Part shown: one piece after another, positions 19,913 to 27,667 of the stretch
How positions within the stretch are numbered: position 1 is the stretch's first letter
Layout: the number at the start of each line of letters is the position of its first letter
Source: an uncultured Williamsia sp.
GTDB taxonomy: Bacteria; Actinomycetota; Actinomycetes; Mycobacteriales; Mycobacteriaceae
NCBI RefSeq assembly: GCF_947494875.1
Contig: NZ_CANLWM010000003.1
Span: forward strand, 62,001-126,000
Direction of reading: 5' to 3'
Length of the DNA: 64,000 bases
The notes under the pieces: generated by a model
Seen by the model: the letters and a program-made list of their open reading frames with translations, nothing else
Database searches by the model: none
What the model was told of the DNA's origin: nothing
Program-made: the position numbers and the translations under genes

Positions 19913-21391
19913 TCAGCCCGTAGCGCGGGCCTCGTCCTTGGCGTCGGCGTCGGTGGTGGAGTCCGACGCCGGGGTCGTCGGCTCGGGATCGGGTTCGGCG
20001 ATGGCCGGGATCGGCGGTTCCTCGTCCAGCTTGTTCGCCGCCTCCAGATGGTGGAGGTGGTCCATCGCGGTGCGCGCGTACACCTGCTGCTCGGTCACCG
20101 TCAGCTGCGATCGGCCCCAGGTGCTGAACGCGACGGCCCAGTCGATGATCGTCGACAACCGGCTGCGGAAGCCGACGATGTAGACCAGGTGCAGCGCGAG
20201 CCACCCCATCCAGGCGAAGAAGCCCTCGGTCTCGAATCGCTTCTGCGTGAACGGGATCGGGACGCTCATCACGGCGCTGAACCGCGACACCGTGGCCATC
20301 GAGCCCTTGTCCTTGTACTTGAACGGCGTGCGCTGGTCCGGCGTCTGGCCCTTGAGCCCGGCGACGATGGCGTCGGCGGCGTAACGCCCGCCCTGGATGG
20401 CGCCCTGCGCCTGCCCGGGGACGTTCTCGACCGACATCATGTCGCCGACGACGAACACCTCGGGGTGGCCCTTGATCGACAGGTCGGGCTCGACCTTGAC
20501 GCGGCCGGCGCGGTCGAGTTCGACCTCGCTCTGTTCGGCGAGCTGCGTGCCGAGCGGGCTGGCGGCCACACCGGCCGACCACACCTTGCACTGCGACTCG
20601 ATGCGTCGGGTGGTGCCGTCCTTCTCCTTGACGGTCAGGCCGTCGTAGTCGAGGTCGACGACCATCGCGTTGAGCTGGATCTCGACACCGAGCTTCTCCA
20701 GGCGTCGTGCGGCCTTGGTCCCGAGGTTCTCGCCCATCGGCGGCAGCACGGCGGGCGCGGCGTCGAGCAGGATCACCCGCGCCTGCGTCGGGTCGATGTT
20801 GCGGAACGCGTCCTTGAGCGTCTTGTCCGACATCTCCGCGATCTGGCCGGCGAGTTCGACACCCGTCGGTCCCGCACCGACGACGACGAAGGTCAGCAGG
20901 CGGGCGCGCTCCTCGGGGTCGTCGGACAACTCGGCCTGCTCGAAGGCGCCGAGGATCCGGCCGCGCAGCTCGAGGGCGTCGTCGATGGTCTTCATGCCCG
21001 GGGCGAACTCGGCGAAGTGGTCGTTGCCGAAGTACGACTGGGCGGCACCCGCGGCGATGATGAGGCTGTCGTAGGGGGTCTCAGTCATGCGCGTGAGCAG
21101 GCGCGACGTGACGACCTTGCGCTCGAGGTCGATCTTCTCGACGTCACCGAGCAGGACCGTTGCGTTCTTCTGTCGGCGCAGCACCTGACGGGTGGCCGGG
21201 GCGATCTCGCCCTCGCTGACGATGCCGGTCGCGACCTGGTAGAGCATCGGCTGGAAGAGGTGGTGGGTGGTCCGGGCGATCAGGGTGACCTCGACGTTCG
21301 CCTTGCGCAGGCGTTGCGCACCGAACAGGCCGCCGAATCCGGACCCGATGATGACCACGCGGTGCGGGCGCGCCTCGGTGGAAGCGTTCAT
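19913..21391 (-). CDS. ndh: Type II NADH dehydrogenase
   Basis: A 492-residue non-proton-pumping NADH:menaquinone oxidoreductase at the inner face of the membrane. Two dinucleotide-binding motifs are visible, VVIIGSGFGGLFGAQRL (FAD, about 14-30) and FVVVGAGPTGVELAGQI (NADH, about 170-186), plus GHPEVFVVGDMMSVENVPGQ, the C-terminal FAD contact. The C-terminal region LGWLALHLVYIVGF supplies the amphipathic membrane anchor. I start at the ATG at 21391, preceded by AGGAGCTCCGC; the frame is open 23 codons further up but without support. The equivalent of ndh (Rv1854c), which also follows ureD in M. tuberculosis. Confidence 0.96.
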   Translation of the reverse strand: MNASTEARPHRVVIIGSGFGGLFGAQRLRKANVEVTLIARTTHHLFQPMLYQVATGIVSEGEIAPATRQVLRRQKNATVLLGDVEKIDLERKVVTSRLLTRMTETPYDSLIIAAGAAQSYFGNDHFAEFAPGMKTIDDALELRGRILGAFEQAELSDDPEERARLLTFVVVGAGPTGVELAGQIAEMSDKTLKDAFRNIDPTQARVILLDAAPAVLPPMGENLGTKAARRLEKLGVEIQLNAMVVDLDYDGLTVKEKDGTTRRIESQCKVWSAGVAASPLGTQLAEQSEVELDRAGRVKVEPDLSIKGHPEVFVVGDMMSVENVPGQAQGAIQGGRYAADAIVAGLKGQTPDQRTPFKYKDKGSMATVSRFSAVMSVPIPFTQKRFETEGFFAWMGWLALHLVYIVGFRSRLSTIIDWAVAFSTWGRSQLTVTEQQVYARTAMDHLHHLEAANKLDEEPPIPAIAEPDPEPTTPASDSTTDADAKDEARATG

Positions 21392-21550
21392 GCGGAGCTC
21401 CTGTGTTCGTCGCTGGTGGCAGCCGGGCGGTCCCTGGTGCCGTGACGGGGGTGGTGTCACGACGTCGTCGATGCCGTCCGCTCACCCCAACGGTAGTCAA
21501 TCGAGGCGACGCCCACGCGCCCGAGGGCAGACACGTCGCGGAGGACGTCC

Positions 21551-22144
21551 TCAGGCGATGAGGTGCGCGTGCCGCGCGCGGCGCGGAGCCCAGGCGAGCT
21601 CGCCGGATTCCCAGTGGCTGCGCAGGATCTCGTACTCGACCTCCCCGCGCTCGTAACCGTCGACCGCGGGGTCGTCGGCCTGGTGCAGCGCGGCAAGGCG
21701 CATGCCCGATTTCTCCATCACCCGCCGCGACGCCGCGTTGACGGCCATCGTCCCCGCGAACACCCGGTCGGTGGGCCCCGTCTCGAAGGCGTGACGCAGC
21801 AGCGCCCGCGATCCGGCTGTCCCGTAGCCGAGCCCCCACGCGGTGCGCCGCAGGCGGTAGGCGAGTTCCAGTTCCGGGGACGCGCTGTGGCGCGGTGCCC
21901 GCAGGGCGAACCAGCCGACGAAGGAACTCCGACGGTCGTGCGCCATCCACATCCCGGCGCCGTTCCCGGCGGCGAGCGCCGCGACCGCACGCGGGACGAC
22001 CCAGTGGGCGATGGTCTCCTCCGGGGTGGGCGCACCGCCGGACACGTAGCGCATGACCGCGGGGTCGCTGTCGAGGTCGACGAGGTCGGCGATGTCATCG
22101 GCGCTCACCGGACGCAGGCGCAGGTGCGGGGTCTCGATGATCAC
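21551..22144 (-). CDS. GNAT-family N-acetyltransferase
   Basis: A 197-residue GCN5-related acetyltransferase of the RimJ/RimL type. The N-terminus VIIETPHLRLRPVSADDIADL and the acetyl-CoA segment RRTAWGLGYGTAGSRALLRHAF (split by the usual G-x-G), followed by VFAGTMAVNAASRRVMEKSGM, are typical. The substrate, a protein N-terminus or small amine, cannot be told. I prefer the GTG at 22144, preceded by GGAGG at good spacing, over an ATG 10 codons upstream. It stands alone between ndh (158 bases downstream) and the TIGR01777 gene. Confidence 0.85.
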   Translation of the reverse strand: MIIETPHLRLRPVSADDIADLVDLDSDPAVMRYVSGGAPTPEETIAHWVVPRAVAALAAGNGAGMWMAHDRRSSFVGWFALRAPRHSASPELELAYRLRRTAWGLGYGTAGSRALLRHAFETGPTDRVFAGTMAVNAASRRVMEKSGMRLAALHQADDPAVDGYERGEVEYEILRSHWESGELAWAPRRARHAHLIA

Positions 22145-22284
22145 CGACCCACCTCCGCCGACGTGCGCGGGCATCGGTCACCGCCCGCGGGGTGGTCTCA
22201 TCCTAAAACCGTCCGACGACGGAGACGGGATGGATCGGGCGTCGTGTCGTGCGCCCGTCCGACGCGACGCGGGCGTCCCGAGGG

Positions 22285-23637
22285 TCAGTGTCCGAGCTGG
22301 TGGCGCAGCACCTGCTCGAGGTCGGGCATGCGGAACCGGTGGCCGAGCTCGAGCAGCCGGGTGGGCACCACGCGCTGGTCGGCCAGCGCCAAGGACCGCG
22401 CGCCCGTCGGCGTCAGCAGCAGTTCCGGGGCGATCGCCGGCACCGGCAGGACCGTGGGGCGGTGCAGGACGTGCCCCAGGGTGCGGGTGAACTCCGCGTT
22501 GCGGACGGGTGCGGGCGCCACGGCGTTGATCGGACCGTCGAGGCGCTCGTCGAGTGCGGCGCGGTAGAAGACGTCACAGACGTCGTCGATGCCGATCCAC
22601 GGCAACCACTGACGACCGCCGCCGATCCGTCCTCCCAGACCCGCGGTGAACAGGGGTCGCAGCAGAGCGAGCATCCCGCCCGCCGCCGCCTGGACGACAC
22701 CGGTGCGGATCACCGGCACCCGCAGACCGGCCTCGCGGGCGGGGACGGTCGCGGCCTCCCAGTCGCGGACGATGTCGGCGACGACGCCGGTGCCGGGGTC
22801 GCTGTCCTCGGACAGTTCCTCGTCTCCGCGGATGTCGCCGTAGTACCCGACCGCCGACCCGGCGACGAACACCGACGGTCCGCGACCGGCGGCACGGGCG
22901 TCGGCGGCGACCTCGGCGAGCAGCCGGGTGGGACCGACGCGGCTGTCACGGACGGCGGCGACGTGGGAATCGGTGAACCGACCCGCGATGGAAGCGCCCG
23001 CCAGGTGCACGACGATGTCCAGCCCGTCGAGGAGGTCGGAGTCGGGGGCGTCGGGATCCCACCGCCGTTCGTCGGGCCCGGTCGGCTCGCGGCGCACCAG
23101 CGCGACGACGCGGTGTCCGCCGGTGGTCATGAGCGCCGACAGGGCCTGGCCGATGGTCCCGGAGTGCCCGGTCATGCCGATCACCACCGGATCGGGGGAC
23201 AGTTCGCGCGCCCACTCCTGGGTCGCGAGATCGTCCGCCAGCTGGCGGTGGCGGTAGTCGAACATCGGGGCCAGTGCGAAGCCCGGGACACGGGTCTCGA
23301 CGTGGTCGATGATCCGGGTGTGCGTGTCGTCGACGGCCTCGAACCCGTGGGTGTGTTCCCACGGCGTGAGCACCCGCAGCGGGAAGTTGCTCAACCGGTC
23401 GACGAACTGGAAGGGCGGTCGGTATCCCGACGGCTCGTGCGACGCCACCCAGTTCAGGCCGCCCGGGAGGGACAGCACGGCCTGGCCGTCACGGATGGAC
23501 GTGGCCTCCGACCGCAGACCGATCGGCGACCCGGGCGGGGACAACCGCCGGAACGCGCCCGGACGCTCGTGCCACGCGAAGACGTCGTCGATGGCGCCCG
23601 GGACGACCGTGGTGCGGTGGATGCTCACGCATTCCAC
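22285..23637 (-). CDS. TIGR01777-family NAD-dependent epimerase with N-terminal SRPBCC domain
   Basis: A 450-residue two-domain protein. Residues 1-140 look like an SRPBCC (START-like ligand-binding) domain (HRTTVVPGAIDDVFAWHERPGAF, LRVLTPWEHTHGFE). Residues 150-450 are an atypical short-chain dehydrogenase/epimerase of the TIGR01777 family, with the nucleotide loop GMTGHSGTIG (154-163) and a C-terminal DUF1731 segment (about 395-450). It probably binds a hydrophobic ligand and acts by an NAD(P)-dependent reaction, but no substrate is established for the family. It is divergent from the FAD/DUF1365/CFA operon that starts 171 bases away; genes of these four types often travel together, so a shared lipid pathway is likely. 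Confidence 0.85.
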   Translation of the reverse strand: MECVSIHRTTVVPGAIDDVFAWHERPGAFRRLSPPGSPIGLRSEATSIRDGQAVLSLPGGLNWVASHEPSGYRPPFQFVDRLSNFPLRVLTPWEHTHGFEAVDDTHTRIIDHVETRVPGFALAPMFDYRHRQLADDLATQEWARELSPDPVVIGMTGHSGTIGQALSALMTTGGHRVVALVRREPTGPDERRWDPDAPDSDLLDGLDIVVHLAGASIAGRFTDSHVAAVRDSRVGPTRLLAEVAADARAAGRGPSVFVAGSAVGYYGDIRGDEELSEDSDPGTGVVADIVRDWEAATVPAREAGLRVPVIRTGVVQAAAGGMLALLRPLFTAGLGGRIGGGRQWLPWIGIDDVCDVFYRAALDERLDGPINAVAPAPVRNAEFTRTLGHVLHRPTVLPVPAIAPELLLTPTGARSLALADQRVVPTRLLELGHRFRMPDLEQVLRHQLGH

Positions 23638-23808
23638 AGTAGGCGGCGCGTGATGCGCCGCGGCGTGACGTGAACGCGGTCACCCCATCCGGGAGTCGGC
23701 ACACTCCGAACACCGCAGTGAGGTCACGCGTGCCGATAATGTGCTGACCGCATCGCCACGATGGTGATCCGGCACTCGATCGAGACGACGGCGAGGAGGC
23801 GGTGAACG

Positions 23809-25098
23809 ATGGACACGACCCGTTCGGGCGGCAGTGTGGCGGTGGTCGGTTCCGGCGTGTCCGGGCTCACCGCGGCGCACATCCTGGCGCGTACCCACCA
23901 CGTCACGCTGTTCGAGGCCGACGACCGTCTCGGCGGCCACGCCCACACCCACCGTGTCCCGGGTCCCGGCGGGGACATCGCGGTCGACACCGGTTTCATC
24001 GTGCACAACGAGGAGACCTATCCGCTGCTGCGCCGTCTCTTCGGTGAACTGGGCGTCGCCACGCAGCCCACCGAGATGAGCATGAGCATCCGCGACGCCG
24101 CGGGCGGCTTCGAGTACGCGGGCGGTCGGGGTGTCGGGGGAATCCTGGCCCAGCCATGGCGTCTGGCCGATCCCCGCTTCGTCGGCATGCTGGTGCAGGT
24201 CAAGCAGTTCCACCGCGCTGCCGCCCAGTTCCTGTCCGACACCGACGACGAGGATCTGACCACGTTCGGTCAATTCCTCGCCGACCACCGGTTCGGTGAG
24301 TTCTTCCGCCGCCACTACGCGGTGCCGCTGGTGTCGTGCGTGTGGTCGTCGGGCAGTGCGACGGCCATGGACTACCCGGCGCGGTACCTCTTCGCCTTCC
24401 TGCGCAACCACGGGATGTTGTCGGTGACGGGGTCGCCGCAGTGGTTCACGGTCACCGGCGGGTCGAACGAGTACGTGCGCCGTGTCGCAGAACGCCTCGA
24501 CGACGTCCGCGTGAGCTGCCCCGTCACGCGGATCAGCAGGAGCGATCCCGACGCGGACGGCGGGGTGACGATCACCGATGGACACGGCGGGACCCACCGG
24601 TTCGACTCCGTCGTGGTCGCGGTCCACCCGGACCAGGCGCTCACGATGCTCGCCGATCCGACGCCGGAGGAGAAGTCGGTGCTGTCGGCGTTCCGGTACT
24701 CGCCGAACGAGGCCGTGCTGCACACCGATTCGAGCCTGCTGCCTCGGACGCCGCGTGCCCGCGCGTCGTGGAACTACCTGGTCCCCGGCGACGTCGACAC
24801 CTCCGACGAGCCGCCGGTGGTCACCTACTGGATGAACCGTCTGCAGAACCTGCCCGGCGACACGGACTACCTGGTCACGCTGAACGCCACCGACCGCATC
24901 GATCCCGATGCGATCATCGCCGTCATGGACTATGCGCACCCCGTGTACACGCCGGGTGCCGTGGCCGCGCAGCGCGAGTTGCCGCAGATCGCCACGGACA
25001 CAACGGTGTACGCCGGGGCCTACCACGGCTGGGGCTTCCACGAGGACGGCTGCCGGTCCGGGGTGGCCGCGGCAGAGCGTCTCGGTGGACGCTGGTGA
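23809..25098 (+). CDS. FAD-dependent amine-oxidase-fold oxidoreductase (lipid modification operon)
   Basis: A 429-residue flavoprotein of the COG2907 group with the FAD-binding motif VAVVGSGVSGLTAAH (about 10-24) and the conserved continuation LFEADDRLGGHAHTH. C-terminal GWGFHEDGCRSGVAAAERLGG closes the FAD site. Together with the two following genes it forms a cassette also seen as Rv0449c-Rv0448c-Rv0447c (ufaA1) in M. tuberculosis. It probably acts on fatty acyl chains made or modified by the CFA-like methyltransferase, perhaps as a reductase; this is inference. ATG at 23809 with GAGGAGG about 9 bases upstream. The stop overlaps the DUF1365 start by 4 bases. Confidence 0.88.
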   Translation: MDTTRSGGSVAVVGSGVSGLTAAHILARTHHVTLFEADDRLGGHAHTHRVPGPGGDIAVDTGFIVHNEETYPLLRRLFGELGVATQPTEMSMSIRDAAGGFEYAGGRGVGGILAQPWRLADPRFVGMLVQVKQFHRAAAQFLSDTDDEDLTTFGQFLADHRFGEFFRRHYAVPLVSCVWSSGSATAMDYPARYLFAFLRNHGMLSVTGSPQWFTVTGGSNEYVRRVAERLDDVRVSCPVTRISRSDPDADGGVTITDGHGGTHRFDSVVVAVHPDQALTMLADPTPEEKSVLSAFRYSPNEAVLHTDSSLLPRTPRARASWNYLVPGDVDTSDEPPVVTYWMNRLQNLPGDTDYLVTLNATDRIDPDAIIAVMDYAHPVYTPGAVAAQRELPQIATDTTVYAGAYHGWGFHEDGCRSGVAAAERLGGRW

Positions 25099-25865
25099 CC
25101 ACCCGGCCCCTGACACTGCCCTCGCTCCCGGCTCTCGTCGTCGGCGAGGTGGCCCACGAGCGGCGTACACCCCTGCGTCACCGGTTCACCCACCGCGCCT
25201 ACCAATGGCTCATCGACCTCGACCAGCCGCCCCGGCCGCCGTCGGTGCTGCGTCCGTTCGCGGCGTTCCGTGCCGCCGACCACATCGGTCGCGACGACGG
25301 TGGGGGACCGGCCAGCATCCGCGCGAACGTCGAGCGCTTCCTCGACTCACAGGGCGTCGACCTGCCCGCGGGATCGCGGATCCTGATGTTGGCCAACGCC
25401 CGCGTGCTCGGATACGTGTTCGACCCACTGTCGGTGTTCTGGTGCATCGACCCCGACGGCGCCGTCGTGTGTCTGGTCGCCGAGGTGCACAACACCTACG
25501 GCGAGCGCACGGCCTACCTGCTGCACCCCGACGAGCACGGGACCGCGGAGACCGACAAGACGTTCTACGTGTCGCCGTTCAACGACGTCTCCGGGAGCTA
25601 CCGGATGCGGTTCGTCCTGCGAGACGACGCGGTCGCGGTCTCGATCCGTCTGGACCGCGAGGAGCACGCGCCGTTCCACGCCTCGTTCACCGGCACCCCA
25701 CGCCCAGCCACCCCCGGCCGCCTCGTGCGTGCCCTGACCACCATGCCCCTCATGCCACAGCGCGCCCGCACCCTCATCACGGTGCACGGCGTGTGGCTGT
25801 GGCTCCGCCGACTGCCGGTCGTCCCACGACCGGTGCACACCCCAGCCCAGGAGATCCAGAGATGA
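25095..25865 (+). CDS. DUF1365 family protein
   Basis: A 256-residue DUF1365 protein with the family blocks GEVAHERRTPLRHRFTHRAY near the N-terminus, MLANARVLGYVFDPLSVFWC in the centre, and EVHNTYGERTAYLLH followed by KTFYVSPFNDVSGSY. No catalytic residues are established for the family. It has no clear membrane segment. GTG at 25095 overlaps the upstream TGA by 4 bases (GTGA), and its own TGA overlaps the next ATG by 4 bases, so the three genes are tightly coupled. The longer open frame upstream is shadow of the FAD gene. By context a partner in cyclopropane or methyl-branched lipid synthesis. Confidence 0.9.
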   Translation: MTTRPLTLPSLPALVVGEVAHERRTPLRHRFTHRAYQWLIDLDQPPRPPSVLRPFAAFRAADHIGRDDGGGPASIRANVERFLDSQGVDLPAGSRILMLANARVLGYVFDPLSVFWCIDPDGAVVCLVAEVHNTYGERTAYLLHPDEHGTAETDKTFYVSPFNDVSGSYRMRFVLRDDAVAVSIRLDREEHAPFHASFTGTPRPATPGRLVRALTTMPLMPQRARTLITVHGVWLWLRRLPVVPRPVHTPAQEIQR

Positions 25866-27106
25866 CCGGACTCGCCGACCCCTTCGCCGTGCGCCGCCCA
25901 CTGCTCGCCGGCACGTTCGTCAAGGTGCCCATCGCCCGATGGCTCATGGACTACGCGATCGGCAAGGCGCCGGTCATGGTCCGCTTCCCCGACGGTTCCG
26001 TGCGCGGTGCCGGGGGACCGGGCAGCCAGGTGCTGGAGATCGTGCGCCCCAAGGCTTTCTACGACCGGATCAGCCACAACCCGAAGATCGGGTTGGGCGA
26101 GGCCTACATGGCCGGTGACTGGCGTGCCGCCCCGGGAAGTGACCTCGGCGCCGCGCTCACCCCGTTCGCCGAACGGATGACATCGCTGGTCCCCGAGCCC
26201 ATCTGGAAGCTGCGCGCCGTCGTCGACAAGCGCATCCCCGCCGTGACGAAGAACTCCCGCGAGGGGTCGCGCCGCAACATCGGAGCCCACTACGACCTGT
26301 CGAACGAGATGTTCGCGTCCTTCCTCGACCCGACGATGTCGTACAGCGCGGCGAAGTTCGACGAGTCCCTGCCGTTCGCCGAGCAAGATCTGGAGGCGGC
26401 ACAGCTGCGCAAGATCGACGCGATCCTCGACATGGCCCACGTGGGTGCGGGTACCCGGGTCCTGGAGATCGGCAGCGGTTGGGGCGCTCTGGCCATCCGT
26501 GCCGCGCAGCGCGGAGCACAGGTCACCACGATCACCCTGTCCACCGAGCAGCTCGGGTTGGCCCGGGAGCGCATCGCCGAGGCGGGACTGACCGACAGCA
26601 TCGACATCCGGTTGCAGGACTATCGCGACGTGGAGGGCGAGTTCGACGCGATCGTCAGCGTCGAGATGATCGAGGCCGTCGGCGAGGAGTACTGGCCCAC
26701 CTACTTCGCGGCCATCGACTCGCTCCTCGCGCCGGGCGGGACCGTCGCCATCCAGGCGATCCTGATGGACCACTCGCGGATGGTGGCCACCCGCCGATCG
26801 TTCGGCTGGATCCAGAAGTACATCTTCCCCGGTGGGCTGATCCCGTCGCTGCCGGCGATCGACGAGACGCTGGCGGCGCACACCGGACTCGTCCGGAGTG
26901 CCCGCAGCGACCTCGGACAGCACTACGCCGAGACCCTGCGGCGGTGGCGTCATCGTTTCATCACCTCGTGGGATTCGGCGGGCGCGGTGCACGGTGGGTT
27001 CGACGAGACCTTCCGTCGCATGTGGGAGTACTACCTCGCCTACTGCGAGGCGGGTTTCGCCTCCGGCTACCTGCAGGTGAGCCAGTTGCAGTTCACCCGA
27101 CCCTGA
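25862..27106 (+). CDS. Cyclopropane-fatty-acyl-phospholipid synthase family methyltransferase (UfaA1-like)
   Basis: A 414-residue SAM-dependent methyltransferase of the CFA synthase family that modifies a double bond in membrane lipid acyl chains. The N-terminal lipid-binding part is followed by the hallmark HYDLSNEMFASFLDPTMSYS (143-162), SAM motif I VLEIGSGWGALAIRA (about 200-214) and VSVEMIEAVGEEYWPTYF, which holds the family Glu. Length matches full CFA synthases rather than the ~290-residue mycolic acid cyclopropane synthases. The gene order FAD oxidoreductase-DUF1365-CFA parallels the ufaA1 region of M. tuberculosis, reported to make tuberculostearic acid; whether this one makes cyclopropane or 10-methyl products is open. 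Confidence 0.92.
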   Translation: MTGLADPFAVRRPLLAGTFVKVPIARWLMDYAIGKAPVMVRFPDGSVRGAGGPGSQVLEIVRPKAFYDRISHNPKIGLGEAYMAGDWRAAPGSDLGAALTPFAERMTSLVPEPIWKLRAVVDKRIPAVTKNSREGSRRNIGAHYDLSNEMFASFLDPTMSYSAAKFDESLPFAEQDLEAAQLRKIDAILDMAHVGAGTRVLEIGSGWGALAIRAAQRGAQVTTITLSTEQLGLARERIAEAGLTDSIDIRLQDYRDVEGEFDAIVSVEMIEAVGEEYWPTYFAAIDSLLAPGGTVAIQAILMDHSRMVATRRSFGWIQKYIFPGGLIPSLPAIDETLAAHTGLVRSARSDLGQHYAETLRRWRHRFITSWDSAGAVHGGFDETFRRMWEYYLAYCEAGFASGYLQVSQLQFTRP

Positions 27107-27111
27107 CGCGT

Positions 27112-27135
27112 CCGCACCGCCTACCCGCCGTGCGG
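27112..27135 (+). terminator. Candidate terminator hairpin after the CFA-like gene
   Basis: CCGCAC / GTGCGG with a 12-base loop, starting 6 bases after the stop codon. An outer GTCCGCA / TGCGGAC pairing could extend the structure. No T-tract follows. Confidence 0.35.
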
Positions 27136-27201
27136 GGGGCGACCCTGCGGACGGTCGACGGCAGGGGCGGGGGCGTCGGACGGCGTCGATAGTGTGTCCG
27201 C

Positions 27202-27666
27202 ATGTCCAGTGACGTCGTGCCCGTGTCCCTGCAGCTGCGCTGGGGCGACATGGACCTCAACGCCCACGTGAACAACGTCGCCATCGCGCGGCTGTTCGAG
27301 GAGTCCCGCATCCGTGCGTCCCACCGGCTCCTTGCGCGTGACGCGTCCGCCGCCGACGGGCGCGAACTGCTCGAGGGCGGACTGGTGGTGGTGCGTCAGG
27401 AGATCGAGTTCCTGGCGGTCATGCCCTACACCGAGGACGACGTCACCTGTTCGGTGTGGCTCAGCAGGGTCGGGCGCTCGTCCTTCGACTTCTCCGCGCG
27501 TATCACCGGTGTCGACGACACCGCCTACGCCCAGGCCGAGACCACGCTCGTGCGCGTGGACGTCTCCGGTCGCCCGGCGCCACTGCCCGACGACGTCCTC
27601 GCCGCGATGTCGGACCGCCTCCGGGAACCCCTGCCCCTGCGCAGTCGGTCCGCGGCGCGGGCCTGA
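27202..27666 (+). CDS. Acyl-CoA thioesterase, 4HBT hotdog type
   Basis: A 154-residue hotdog thioesterase of the YbgC/4-hydroxybenzoyl-CoA type. The active-site segment is LRWGDMDLNAHVNNVAIARL (residues 12-31), with the Asp of GDMD as the likely catalytic residue and HVNN as the substrate-binding helix. The middle VVRQEIEFLAVMPYTEDDV is the expected next strand. ATG at 27202. The stop is followed after a single base by the recC start, so it should share a transcript with recBCD even though no functional link is known. Confidence 0.88.
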   Translation: MSSDVVPVSLQLRWGDMDLNAHVNNVAIARLFEESRIRASHRLLARDASAADGRELLEGGLVVVRQEIEFLAVMPYTEDDVTCSVWLSRVGRSSFDFSARITGVDDTAYAQAETTLVRVDVSGRPAPLPDDVLAAMSDRLREPLPLRSRSAARA

Positions 27667-27667
27667 C

